Source: Streptomyces sp. NBC_01233 (lineage in GTDB: Bacteria; Actinomycetota; Actinomycetes; Streptomycetales; Streptomycetaceae). Taken from it: DNA of 64,000 nucleotides. The DNA lies in assembly GCF_035989305.1 (NCBI RefSeq), contig NZ_CP108514.1, positions 6,862,501-6,926,500 on the forward strand, read 5' to 3'. A model generated the notes under the pieces. That model was not told where the DNA came from. It ran no database searches and worked only from the letters and a program-made list of their open reading frames with translations. The translations under genes and the position numbers were made by a program. Positions 52,611 to 60,376 of the stretch are shown here, piece by piece (the first letter of the stretch is position 1; each line of letters starts with the position of its first letter).

Positions 52611-54110
52611 ATGGGAGCCAAGACGGGGCAGTCGGCGTACACGGGCGGGAAGGTTCCGGCCGCCGCCCTGCGAGAGGTGAGGGAAGTCGGTGGCGCAGGA
52701 AAGTTACTGACGGCGATCTACCTGAACGCAGGATCCGGAGGGCAGATCGTAGGCTTGAACAGGGCGGGATTCACTGCCGTCGAGGCAGTGGAGGCGGACA
52801 GGTACTGCGCGGACACACTCGCGGCGAATCTCCCGGGGTGTCGTATCGTGCCGGATTCGCTCGCGCGGTACGTGCCAAGTGACATGGATCGTGGTGCGCT
52901 GGACGTTCTGTACGGTAGGGCGAACCGCCCTGGGTCAGCTACGGAACGGGACGACGTTCCGGCGATACTCGCCGCAGTCGAGGCGTTCATGCCCAGAGCA
53001 TTCGTCTTGGAATCCCCGCACACCATTTTCCGCGATGCGATGCAGCAGTACCGAGAGTTCGTCTGTGAGCAACTGGCCCACGCGGGGTACACCGTCCGAA
53101 CCTGGTCACGCTTCGACGCGCGGACGTATGGGGGCCCGAGCCCGTGGAACGCAGCCATCCTGGTGGCGCTGCGCCAGGACTGTGATCGCCCCTTCGACCT
53201 CTCGACGCCGGAGCCTCCTCAGTCACTTTCGCTGCGGGATCTTCTTGAGGAGAGCATGCGTGGTCGGTTCGATGGGTTCGGTCAAGACCCGCGTGCCGAT
53301 GCCGCGTACGCGCGCTGGGCGGCGCTTGCGTCAGCTCAGACCGTTCCACAGCTGATCGATTTGGCGGGTGTTGACGAGGAATCCGTAGAGGTATTGCACC
53401 CGAACGGAATCCTTGCGTGGCGCGAACGCGGCATCGACGCCAGTCGTGTCTTCTTGGACGATGCCAGTAGCCCGGAGCGCAGCCTGCTTGGTCCTTGGGG
53501 GCCCTGCTTGACTGTGAGCCAGGCGTCGTTCGTAAGGGGGTTCCCTCCCGACTGGGTTTTCCGTGGGCCTACGTCCGAGGGGTATCGGCAGGTCGTTGAG
53601 GCCACATCGCCGGTCCTTCTGAGGGAGGTTGGCCGTGCTCTGGCGCAGGCGCTGCAGTGGGTGGACCATGAGTCGCAACCGCCCGCCCCGCCCGAAGCGA
53701 ATCCGCTTGCCGAGGTCGACGCCCTCAGCCCGGATGCTTTTGAGTACTTCGTGGCGGACCTCTTGCATCGCGATGGATACCGAATCGAAAAGGCGGGGGG
53801 TGGGGCGGGGGACGGCGGCATAGACGTCCACGCCTACGACTCGTGGGGCTACCCGCTGGTTGTTCAGTGCAAGCACACTGAGGGCGGCGAGCGACGTGTG
53901 GGGGCAAGCGTGGTTCGCGACCTGTTCGGCGCCGCTTCGGCCATGCGACCACTTCCGCGAGCGCTGGTCGTCACCAACGGCTCTTTCACCACGCCGTGCA
54001 GGCTCTGGGCGATCACCGAGGACCGCATCCGTCTCATAGACCGCGAGCAGCTCAAGCGTTGGGCGACCGACGGTCTGCCTTTGCACGAGGTCATGCATCC
54101 GAACGGGTGA
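52611..54110 (+). CDS. C5-methyltransferase-like domain fused to Mrr-type nuclease domain
   Basis: 499 residues from ATG 52611 with GGGAGGG 5 nt upstream. Residues ~33-348 follow the order of C5-cytosine methyltransferases: motif I YLNAGSGGQIVGLNRAGFTAVEAVEAD (37-63), motif IV position DVLYGRANRPGSATERDD (98-115), motif VI position FVLESPHTIF (131-140), motif VIII position YGGPSPWNAAIL (173-184), and the C-terminal motif X FPPDWVFRGPTSEGYRQVVEATSPVLLREVGRALAQAL. The PCQ Cys is replaced (RANRPGS), ENV reads ESP, and QxRxR is lost, so it cannot methylate as usual. Residues ~372-490 are Mrr-like: AFEYFVADLLHRDGY, GDGGIDV (400-406), VVQCKH (417-422), ALVVTNGSFT. Nuclease residues look intact. Codons are less GC-biased than the flanks. 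Confidence 0.85.
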   Translation: MGAKTGQSAYTGGKVPAAALREVREVGGAGKLLTAIYLNAGSGGQIVGLNRAGFTAVEAVEADRYCADTLAANLPGCRIVPDSLARYVPSDMDRGALDVLYGRANRPGSATERDDVPAILAAVEAFMPRAFVLESPHTIFRDAMQQYREFVCEQLAHAGYTVRTWSRFDARTYGGPSPWNAAILVALRQDCDRPFDLSTPEPPQSLSLRDLLEESMRGRFDGFGQDPRADAAYARWAALASAQTVPQLIDLAGVDEESVEVLHPNGILAWRERGIDASRVFLDDASSPERSLLGPWGPCLTVSQASFVRGFPPDWVFRGPTSEGYRQVVEATSPVLLREVGRALAQALQWVDHESQPPAPPEANPLAEVDALSPDAFEYFVADLLHRDGYRIEKAGGGAGDGGIDVHAYDSWGYPLVVQCKHTEGGERRVGASVVRDLFGAASAMRPLPRALVVTNGSFTTPCRLWAITEDRIRLIDREQLKRWATDGLPLHEVMHPNG

Positions 54111-54270
54111 TGCACCCTCCGTTGGTCTCGCCCTCTTCTTCTGGAGGCCGATCCGGCCGTGCCTCATCGTCGCCGGCCTGTGGCAGCTCCGGCAGGTACT
54201 TCCCTTCCAGCGGGAGGCGAGGAGTCGTGAGGAGCAGGCGCGGCTCAGCCAACGTGGTGGATGCCCCAGC

Positions 54271-54879
54271 AAGAGGACGCTGGCGCTCCAGGTCGCGCAC
54301 AACCGCGACGCGCGGGGGCTCCAGGGCGTGATCTTCACCCGTGACGACCGGGCGGGCGAGGGCAAGCTGTCCTCCCGCCTCGGCCTGGTGACGGAGGCGA
54401 TCGAGGCGCCGGAGGGCATGGACCTGTACGCCTACCTGGTCGCGCAGTTGTCCAAGGGAGGCAGGGCGGACTATGTGATCGTGGACGAGGCGCAGTTCCT
54501 CGCCCCCGGGCAGATCGACCAGCTGGCCCGGATCGTGGACGACCTCGGGCTGGACGTCTTCGCCTTCGGGATCGCCACGGACTTCCGCACCAAGCTCTTC
54601 CCGGGCTCGCAGCGCCTGATCGAGCTGGCGGACCGGCTCGAACAGCTGCAGGTCGAGGCCCTGTGCTGGTGTGGCGCCCGCGCCACCCACAACGCCCGTA
54701 CGGTGGGCGGGGCGATGGTGGTCGAGGGCGCTCAGGTCGTCGTCGGCGATGTGAACCGCCCGGCGGGCGAGATCGGCTACGAGGTGCTCTGCCGCCGCCA
54801 CCACCGCCGTCGCACGACCTCGGCCGCGGCCCACGCGGGCGCCCTCTCCCCGGACGTCCTCCCGGTCAACCACACCTGA
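54271..54879 (+). pseudogene. 3' fragment of the resident thymidine kinase gene
   Basis: Starting at ACGCTGGCGCTCCAGGTCGCGC the sequence reads TLALQVAHNRDARGLQGVIFTRDDRAGEGKLSSRLG to the normal end (SPDVLPVNHT), lacking the first ~17 residues including the P-loop. The longest ORF that could be made starts at ATG 54328 (183 residues) and cannot bind ATP. From about 54318 on it is nearly identical to the island tdk, and the protein differs by only a few residues. It shows where the island inserted. Confidence 0.92.
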
Positions 54880-54929
54880 CCGCCTGGTCGCGGCGGCGCG
54901 CCCGGCACCAACCCGAACGGTGGCTGAGG

Positions 54930-55373
54930 ATGACGGACGAACGGTGCCGGAGCGCGCCAGCGCCGGCCCCGCGGCTGGCGAAGGCCGGGCTGGAGGTGTT
55001 GGCCCACGGCGTCGAGGGGCTGCCCTCGTACGCGCGGGCCTTCAAGGCCGTCGTCAACGTCGAGGTGGCCCCGCGGGCCACCGTGGCGCGTACGGCTCCG
55101 GGGGCGCTGCAGGAGGCCGACCGGCTGTGGCTGGAGCACGCGCGGACCGCTGCCGTCATCGATGACGAGGGCTGCTTCCTGGTCCGGGGGGCCGACCGCG
55201 ACTGGGTCCGGGTGCGCCGCACCGCGCACACCGCGCTCTGCGCCGCCCTTTTACCCGGGGCCGGCTCCATGGTCATCGCGATGTCCCCGGACGGCCGACG
55301 GCTGTGCGCCCTCACCGAGGAGGACGACGACTACTGGTTCGTCGTCCACCATTTCGAGGACCGTCCCATGTGA
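54930..55373 (+). CDS. Unknown small protein
   Basis: 147 residues from ATG 54930. Soluble, no signal peptide. Features: LAKAGLEVLAHGVEGLPSYARAFKAVVNVEVAPRATVART, AAVIDDEGCFLVRGADRDWVRVRRTAHTALCAALLPGAGSMVIAMSPDGRRLCALTEEDDDYWFVVHHFED. The second half looks like a beta-rich domain with a CALTEEDDDYW acidic loop. I do not recognise the family. It begins 51 bp after the tdk remnant and may have been in the tdk operon. Terminated by the hairpin at 55379. Confidence 0.7.
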   Translation: MTDERCRSAPAPAPRLAKAGLEVLAHGVEGLPSYARAFKAVVNVEVAPRATVARTAPGALQEADRLWLEHARTAAVIDDEGCFLVRGADRDWVRVRRTAHTALCAALLPGAGSMVIAMSPDGRRLCALTEEDDDYWFVVHHFEDRPM

Positions 55374-55378
55374 CCCGG

Positions 55379-55397
55379 GCGGTCCGCCACGGACCGC
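55379..55397. terminator. Short hairpin between convergent genes
   Basis: GCGGTCCG-CCA-CGGACCGC, 8-bp perfect stem, between the unknown gene ending at 55373 and the serine hydrolase ending at 55444. Confidence 0.55.
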
Positions 55398-55443
55398 GCC
55401 GGGTCCTCCTCCGCGCTCCCGCTTACCGGCCGCCCCTCCGCGG

Positions 55444-56643
55444 TCATTTCCGGCACAGGGCGGTGTCGAGGAGGGCGTCCGCGTGGGCGAGGGACTCGGG
55501 GGGTGCCATGTTGCCGGTGACGACGACGGTGGCGGCGCGGCCGTCATCGGTGGCGCCGGGGACGGAGTGGTAGCCGGGGGTGTCGCCGCCGTGGCCCCAC
55601 ATCAGGCCGCCGCAGCTCAGCGGGGTGCTGGACACACCGAGCCCGTACCGGGTGCCGGGCCGCCAGCCCGGGCTCTCGGCCTTGACGGTGGTACGCATCT
55701 CCGCCAGCTGTGCGGGAGCCAGGAGCCGGCCGCCGATCAACGCGGAGAAGAAGCGGTTCAGGTCCCCGGGAGTGGAGATCAGCTGCCCGGCGGACCAGCC
55801 CCAGGAGGGGTCGATCTCCGTGATGTCCTCCCAGAGCGCTCCGGGCTCCGCCGCGTGGTAGCCCCGCGGGTGGGCCTCGCGGATGCCCTGCTCGCCCACG
55901 CCCGGGAAATAGGTGCGGCGCAGTCCGGCGCGGTCGATGACCCGCTCGGTGATCTGCTCGGCCAGCGGCCGGCCGGTGACCTTCTCGATGAGCAGACCTG
56001 CGACGACGTAGTTGGTGTTGCTGTACGCCCAGCCGGTTCCGGGGGCGAACTGCGCCTCGTGGGCCAGCCCGATGTCGAGCAGCTCGCGCGGCTGGCGATA
56101 GGTGTGGCGTTCCTCGCCGAGCACGGACTCCAGTATGTGGTCGGTGTAGTTGGGCAGTCCGCTGGTGTGCTGGAGCAGCTGGCGGACCGTGATGGCGCGG
56201 CCGTCGATGCCCTTGCCCCGCAGCAGGTTCGGCAGGTATTGCTCCACGGGGGCGTCGAGCACCACCCTGCCCTCGCCGACCAGTTGCAGCACGACCGTGG
56301 CGGTGAAGGTCTTGGTGTTGCTGCCCGCCCGCACCCGGCCGTCGACCGGGACCTTCGCCCGGGTCTTCAAGTCCGCGACGCCTGCCGTGTAGTTGGCGGC
56401 GCGGCCGGCACGGTCGACGGTGGCGGCCAGCGCCGCGGGAAACCCGTCGTCGGCCACCAGCCTTTCCAGCCCCTTGCGTACGGCATCCCGCGGACCGTGG
56501 GACTCCGCCGCGGCCGAGGGCAGGGCGGCGGCCACGGTCAGGGCGGCGGCCGCCACGGCCACCGCCGCGACGACGGCCCGCCGCCGCCCGGACGAGGACG
56601 AGGCGTGCACGGACCGGGCTCGGAGAGGACGAAGGTCGGCCAT
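55444..56643 (-). CDS. Secreted serine hydrolase, beta-lactamase / D-Ala-D-Ala carboxypeptidase family
   Basis: 399 residues. N-terminal basic segment then a hydrophobic signal/anchor (RRAVVAAVAVAAAALTVAAALPSAAAE), so secreted or membrane-anchored. Catalytic motifs: SxxK S108-K111 (AGSNTKTF), YxN (YSNTNYVVAGLLIEKVTG, near 206), and the HxG-type third motif MWGHGGDTPGYHS. This is the class C / R61 D,D-peptidase layout. Probably trims peptidoglycan peptides or hydrolyses another ester or amide. Motifs complete. Confidence 0.9.
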   Translation of the reverse strand: MADLRPLRARSVHASSSSGRRRAVVAAVAVAAAALTVAAALPSAAAESHGPRDAVRKGLERLVADDGFPAALAATVDRAGRAANYTAGVADLKTRAKVPVDGRVRAGSNTKTFTATVVLQLVGEGRVVLDAPVEQYLPNLLRGKGIDGRAITVRQLLQHTSGLPNYTDHILESVLGEERHTYRQPRELLDIGLAHEAQFAPGTGWAYSNTNYVVAGLLIEKVTGRPLAEQITERVIDRAGLRRTYFPGVGEQGIREAHPRGYHAAEPGALWEDITEIDPSWGWSAGQLISTPGDLNRFFSALIGGRLLAPAQLAEMRTTVKAESPGWRPGTRYGLGVSSTPLSCGGLMWGHGGDTPGYHSVPGATDDGRAATVVVTGNMAPPESLAHADALLDTALCRK

Positions 56644-56829
56644 GGGTGGCGCTCCTTGTGTCGGAGAGGTCGAGGGCGGAGGAACGCACGGCGTCGTGCA
56701 CCGCAGGTGCGGTGCACCGTGTGTCCCTCCGCATGCCCCGACACTAGGAAGCGGGCCCGGTCCGTGGCGTCGCCCGTGGGCACGAGGACCCGGGTACTCC
56801 CCGCGCCCCCGACCAGTACCCCGGTCCCG

Positions 56830-57615
56830 CTAGGCCCGTGAGTGGACGAGGGTGAAGACCGCGCCCTCCGGGTCCGCGACCGTGGCCTGGCGGCCGCGCA
56901 TGCCCTCGCGGGGCGGTTCGACGACCCGTCCGCCGAGTTCGGCGACCCGGGCCGTGGCCGCGTCGGTGTCCGCCACCTCGAAGTACGCCATCCAGTGCGG
57001 GCCGCGGTCGTGCGGCAGCGAGCGGCCCACGCCGTGCACCGCGGCCACGGGCCGGCCCTCCAGGTTGAGGGTCAGGTAGTCGAAGTCGTCGGAGGCCGTG
57101 CTGTGCGCCAGCGCCTCGTGGCCGAAGACGTGCTCGTAGAACTTCCCGACCGTCGAGGTGTCCTGGGTGACCAGCTCGTTCCAGACGGGGGTGCCGGGCC
57201 CGCCGGGCAGCCGGGTGCCCATGCGGCTCTGGGCCTGCCACAGCCCGAAGATCGCGCCGAGCGGGTCGGAGCAGATCGCCACCCGCCCCGCGATGCCCGC
57301 GTCCAGTGGGCCCACCGCGACCGTGCCGCCGCACGAACGCACCGATTCGGCGGTCGCGTCGGCGTCGTCCGTGGCGAGGTACGTCGTCCAGGCCACCGGA
57401 AGATGCCGGTCCGGAGGCATCTCGCCGATCCCGGCCACCTCCTCGCCGTCCAGCACGGCGCGCACGTACGGGCCCAGCTGCTCGGGTCCCGGTACGTACT
57501 CCCAGCCGAACAGATCGGCGTAGAAGTCCTCGGTGGTCCCGAGTCCGTGCACCATGAGGCTCACCCAGCACGGGGTACCGGGCGTGCGCCGCGTCGCTTC
57601 CGCTGCCTCGGTCAT
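56830..57615 (-). CDS. Two-domain VOC-family protein
   Basis: 261 residues from ATG 57615, with GGAGA 8 nt upstream; a longer frame from 57663 has no ribosome site. Two tandem VOC units: PCWVSLMVHGLGTTEDFYADLFGWEYVPG and TPVWNELVTQDTSTVGKFYEHVFGHEAL, with HWMAYFEVADTDAATARVAELGGRVVEPP. Close to the glyoxalase-like/27 kDa antigen CFP30B type of actinobacteria. Metal ligands are partly visible; substrate unknown. The minus-strand gene ends 186 bp from the serine hydrolase start. Confidence 0.88.
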   Translation of the reverse strand: MTEAAEATRRTPGTPCWVSLMVHGLGTTEDFYADLFGWEYVPGPEQLGPYVRAVLDGEEVAGIGEMPPDRHLPVAWTTYLATDDADATAESVRSCGGTVAVGPLDAGIAGRVAICSDPLGAIFGLWQAQSRMGTRLPGGPGTPVWNELVTQDTSTVGKFYEHVFGHEALAHSTASDDFDYLTLNLEGRPVAAVHGVGRSLPHDRGPHWMAYFEVADTDAATARVAELGGRVVEPPREGMRGRQATVADPEGAVFTLVHSRA

Positions 57616-57791
57616 GTCAGCCGTCTCCTCCGTCGTGCCGCTTACCGGTGCTGATGCTTCCACTCCGGAGGACTCGGCGCGCCCCGACCGCGCCGCATCG
57701 CGGGGTCCTGGCGCCGAGTTGACCGGATCGGTGCGGCCCGCCGATGACGGGCCTGTTACGCCTGTTCCGGGTGGGGAGGAAGATGGCCGGC

Positions 57792-58637
57792 ATGACTGCG
57801 AAACATGCGATCCTCTCCGCCGCCGAACTGAGGAACGAGCTGGCGGGTTCCCGGCCGCCGGTGCTGCTGGACGTCCGCTGGCAGCTCGGCGGCCCCGACC
57901 AGCGGCCCGCCTACGAGGAAGGACACCTGGCCGGCGCGGTGTACGTCGACCTCGACCGCGAACTGGCAGGTCCGCCGGGGGCGGGCGGCCGCCACCCGCT
58001 GCCGGACCCGGAGGCCTTCGGGGCGGTGATGCGTCGGGCCGGCGTCTCGGCGCACGCGCCCGTCGTTGTGTACGACGGCGGCCAGGGCTGGGCGGCCGCC
58101 CGGGCGTGGTGGCTGCTGCGCTGGACGGGTCACCCGAACGTGCGGGTCCTGGACGGCGGACTGGCCGCGTGGACGGCGGCAGGGGGTGGGGTGACGGCCG
58201 ACCGGGTGACTCCCGAGGAGGGCGATTTCAAGCCAGCTCCGGGGGTGGTCGGGCTGCTGGACGCGGACGCGGCGGCCGTACGGGCGCGCGAAGGGGTACT
58301 CCTCGACGCCCGGGCGGGGGAGCGGTACCGCGGCGAGGTCGAGCCGATCGACCCGGTCGCGGGACACATCCCGGGCGCGCTGTCGGCACCGACCACGGAG
58401 AACGTGGGACCGGACGGGCGTTTCCTGCCCGCGCACGCACTGCGCGCCCGGTTCGAGGGGCTCGGCGCGTCCGAGGGCGGCCCGGTGGGCGTGTACTGCG
58501 GCTCGGGGGTCTCCGGAGCCCATGAGGTCCTCGCCCTGGAGGTGGCAGGCATCGCGTCCGACCTCTACGCGGGCAGCTGGTCGGAGTGGTCCTCGGACCC
58601 GGCCCGGCCGGTGGCCACGGGCCCGGACCCCCAGTAG
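57792..58637 (+). CDS. Sulfurtransferase (two-domain rhodanese)
   Basis: 281 residues from ATG 57792; GGGGAGGA ends 11 nt upstream (the ATG at 57783 is only 2 nt from it). N-terminal rhodanese repeat (LLDVRWQLGGPDQRPAYEEGHLAGAVYVDLDREL), then a catalytic repeat with LLDARAGERYRGEVEPIDPVAGHIPGALSAPTTEN and active-site Cys in GVYCGSGVSG (CxxxxxG loop). Transfers sulfane sulfur from thiosulfate or 3-mercaptopyruvate to a thiol acceptor. Cytoplasmic. Confidence 0.9.
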   Translation: MTAKHAILSAAELRNELAGSRPPVLLDVRWQLGGPDQRPAYEEGHLAGAVYVDLDRELAGPPGAGGRHPLPDPEAFGAVMRRAGVSAHAPVVVYDGGQGWAAARAWWLLRWTGHPNVRVLDGGLAAWTAAGGGVTADRVTPEEGDFKPAPGVVGLLDADAAAVRAREGVLLDARAGERYRGEVEPIDPVAGHIPGALSAPTTENVGPDGRFLPAHALRARFEGLGASEGGPVGVYCGSGVSGAHEVLALEVAGIASDLYAGSWSEWSSDPARPVATGPDPQ

Positions 58638-58829
58638 GCGTGGCGGGGCCGGGTGGGTGTATCGGGGCGATCCCCGCAGGGCGCCGGACGCCATGCCGCC
58701 CGGCCCTCCGGCCCGTCGTCGCGTTCGGCGTCCGAGGAGACGCGCCGGCGCGTGTCCGGCACCGGTGCAACCGGCGCGCTCACCGGTCCCGCCGTACCGT
58801 TCAGCCCGCCGCTCCAGGCGTCGGCAGCG

Positions 58830-59855
58830 CTACTCCTGCTTCTTGCGGCGGGTGCCGAAGACGATCTCGTCCCAGCTCGGCACGGCGGCGCGCCGCCCGG
58901 GGCGGACCCCGTCGGCCTCGGCCTGGCGGTCGGTGGTGCCCGTCAGGCGGTCGCGGTGGCCCGCCACCGTGCGGGGCATCAGGACGTCGGCGTACGCGGA
59001 GCCCGCGCCCGCCGAGGCGGCCGGTGCCGGCGGCTCCTCGGCCTCCGGTTCCGTCGCCGGGGTCTCGGTGCGGTCGGGGACCACCATGTCGCCGCGGAAG
59101 CTCGGGACCGCCTCCAGCAGGCTGGTCAGGGTGTCCCGCTCCTCCTCCGGGTCCGGCGCGGGCGCCGGCCTGCTGTCCGGCCGCTCCAGCTGCCGGTCCA
59201 GGGCACGGTCCAGCGGCCGGTCGCGCGGCAGCCGCGCGATCCTCGGTACGAAGGGGAAGCTCGGCTCCGGCGTCGCCGGCAGGTCGTCCGACTCGCCGAT
59301 CAGCGAGCGGGCCTCGTCGTCCACGGCCACGACCAGCCGGCGCGGAGGGTCGTACGTCCAGCTCGCCGAGTGCGGCTCACCGGCCACCAGGTAGACGAGC
59401 AGGACCTCCCAGGTGCCGTCGTCGCGGCGCCAGGAGTCCCACTGGACGGACTCCTTGTCGGCCCCGCGCAGGCTCAGCCGCTCCTGCACGGCCTCGCCGA
59501 GCTGCGGCCCGGTGTTCTCGCCGGGACGGCGCACGGGGGTCTTGCGGGCCCGCTCGGCCATGAACGCGCGCTCGGCGAGCACGGGGCCCTCGAAGCGGCG
59601 TACGCGGTCGACGGGGATGCCCGCGAGTTGAGCGACCTCCTCCGCGGAGGCACCGGCCCGTATGCGGGCCTGGATGTCGCGGGGGCGGAGGTGGCTCTCC
59701 ACCTCGATCTCGATCTGGTTCAGGCGCGCACGGTCGTTGCGGACGGCAGCCCGCAGCCGCTCGTCGATCGGAAGCGTGTACTCCGTGCTGTCCCCAGCCT
59801 TGAGCACCAGTCGTGTGCCGTCATTTGAGACGGCCACGACACGCAGTTCGGGCAT
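58830..59855 (-). CDS. sepH: Cell division protein SepH (DUF3071)
   Basis: 341 residues from ATG 59855. N-terminal DUF3071 with a helix-turn-helix (MPELRVVAVSNDGTRLVL; RLNQIEIEVESHLRPRDIQARIRAGASAEEVAQLAGIPVDRVRRFEGPVLAERAFMAERARK), then WDSWRRDDGTWEVLLVYL, a Pro/Arg/Glu-rich linker with DRALDR repeats, and the conserved C-terminal patch PSWDEIVFGTRRKK. In Streptomyces and Mycobacterium SepH binds FtsZ and helps it assemble during septation. The last residues are the FtsZ-proximal conserved motif. No gene in the upstream ~520 bp. Confidence 0.95.
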   Translation of the reverse strand: MPELRVVAVSNDGTRLVLKAGDSTEYTLPIDERLRAAVRNDRARLNQIEIEVESHLRPRDIQARIRAGASAEEVAQLAGIPVDRVRRFEGPVLAERAFMAERARKTPVRRPGENTGPQLGEAVQERLSLRGADKESVQWDSWRRDDGTWEVLLVYLVAGEPHSASWTYDPPRRLVVAVDDEARSLIGESDDLPATPEPSFPFVPRIARLPRDRPLDRALDRQLERPDSRPAPAPDPEEERDTLTSLLEAVPSFRGDMVVPDRTETPATEPEAEEPPAPAASAGAGSAYADVLMPRTVAGHRDRLTGTTDRQAEADGVRPGRRAAVPSWDEIVFGTRRKKQE

Positions 59856-60376
59856 GGGGACCTCCCGGGTGGTGCCTGCCGACGTCACGTGCGTCGCTGC
59901 TTCCGCTAGTCGAGTGTGGCCTGCCCGGGTGCAGCCTGCCACAACCTTGCCGAGTTAAACCGGCGTGTCGGGCATGCGCCCTTGATCGCCGTTATGGCAC
60001 GGTTACCTGTTGGGCACACACAGTGACCGAACGGTTACTGTGCGCAGCAGGAGCCCGTGCAATACCGCGGCATCACCGGTCTTGAGTGCCGTTTTCCATC
60101 AGCCGGCCCCCTCTCCCGAGTCCGGACATCCGAAAGGAAGGACGGCCCCAGGGCTCGCCACAGTACTCCATTCGGGCCACCTGGGTGGACCGCCGCGCCG
60201 CCGAACTTCTCCCGGACGGCGGGAGTTGGGCTGCCCTCCATCGGGTCCCACCTGCACCCGACGTCCGATTTCGGGTGTCTTGCTTCACAGAATCGCCAGA
60301 AACGGAACTCTCCGCTTCGCTCAGCTGTCAGTAACTGCTGGAAGAGGAGAAGCGTGAGAGGCGGGACACACACGGG
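59856..60376. other. Intergenic region between sepH and the membrane-protein gene, 521 bp
   Basis: No credible gene; short ORFs have no homology-like features. The 59900-60060 part is the sepH promoter side, with AACCTTGCCGAGTTAAACCGG and an AT-rich ACCTGTTGGGCACACACAGTGACCG. The right half is AT-richer than usual (60250-60340) with no clear hairpin. Confidence 0.5.

Larger units (their letters stand above)
50190..54278. mobile_element. Genomic island inserted in the tdk Walker A codons
   Basis: About 4.1 kb separates the two fragments of the resident tdk (5' part ends 50189, 3' part resumes at ~54271-54279). The junctions share a short imperfect repeat: AAGAGCAC at 50182-50189 and AAGAGGAC at 54271-54278. 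Contents: a complete tdk, a WYL regulator, a VOC protein and a pseudo-methyltransferase/Mrr protein, in less GC-biased codons than the flanks. No integrase, transposase or terminal inverted repeat is visible, so movement may need a helper or homologous recombination between tdk copies. Confidence 0.75.

Noticed and set aside
50280..54110. Prophage or ICE
   Set aside because: No structural, replication, transfer or integrase gene is visible; it is a small cargo island at most.
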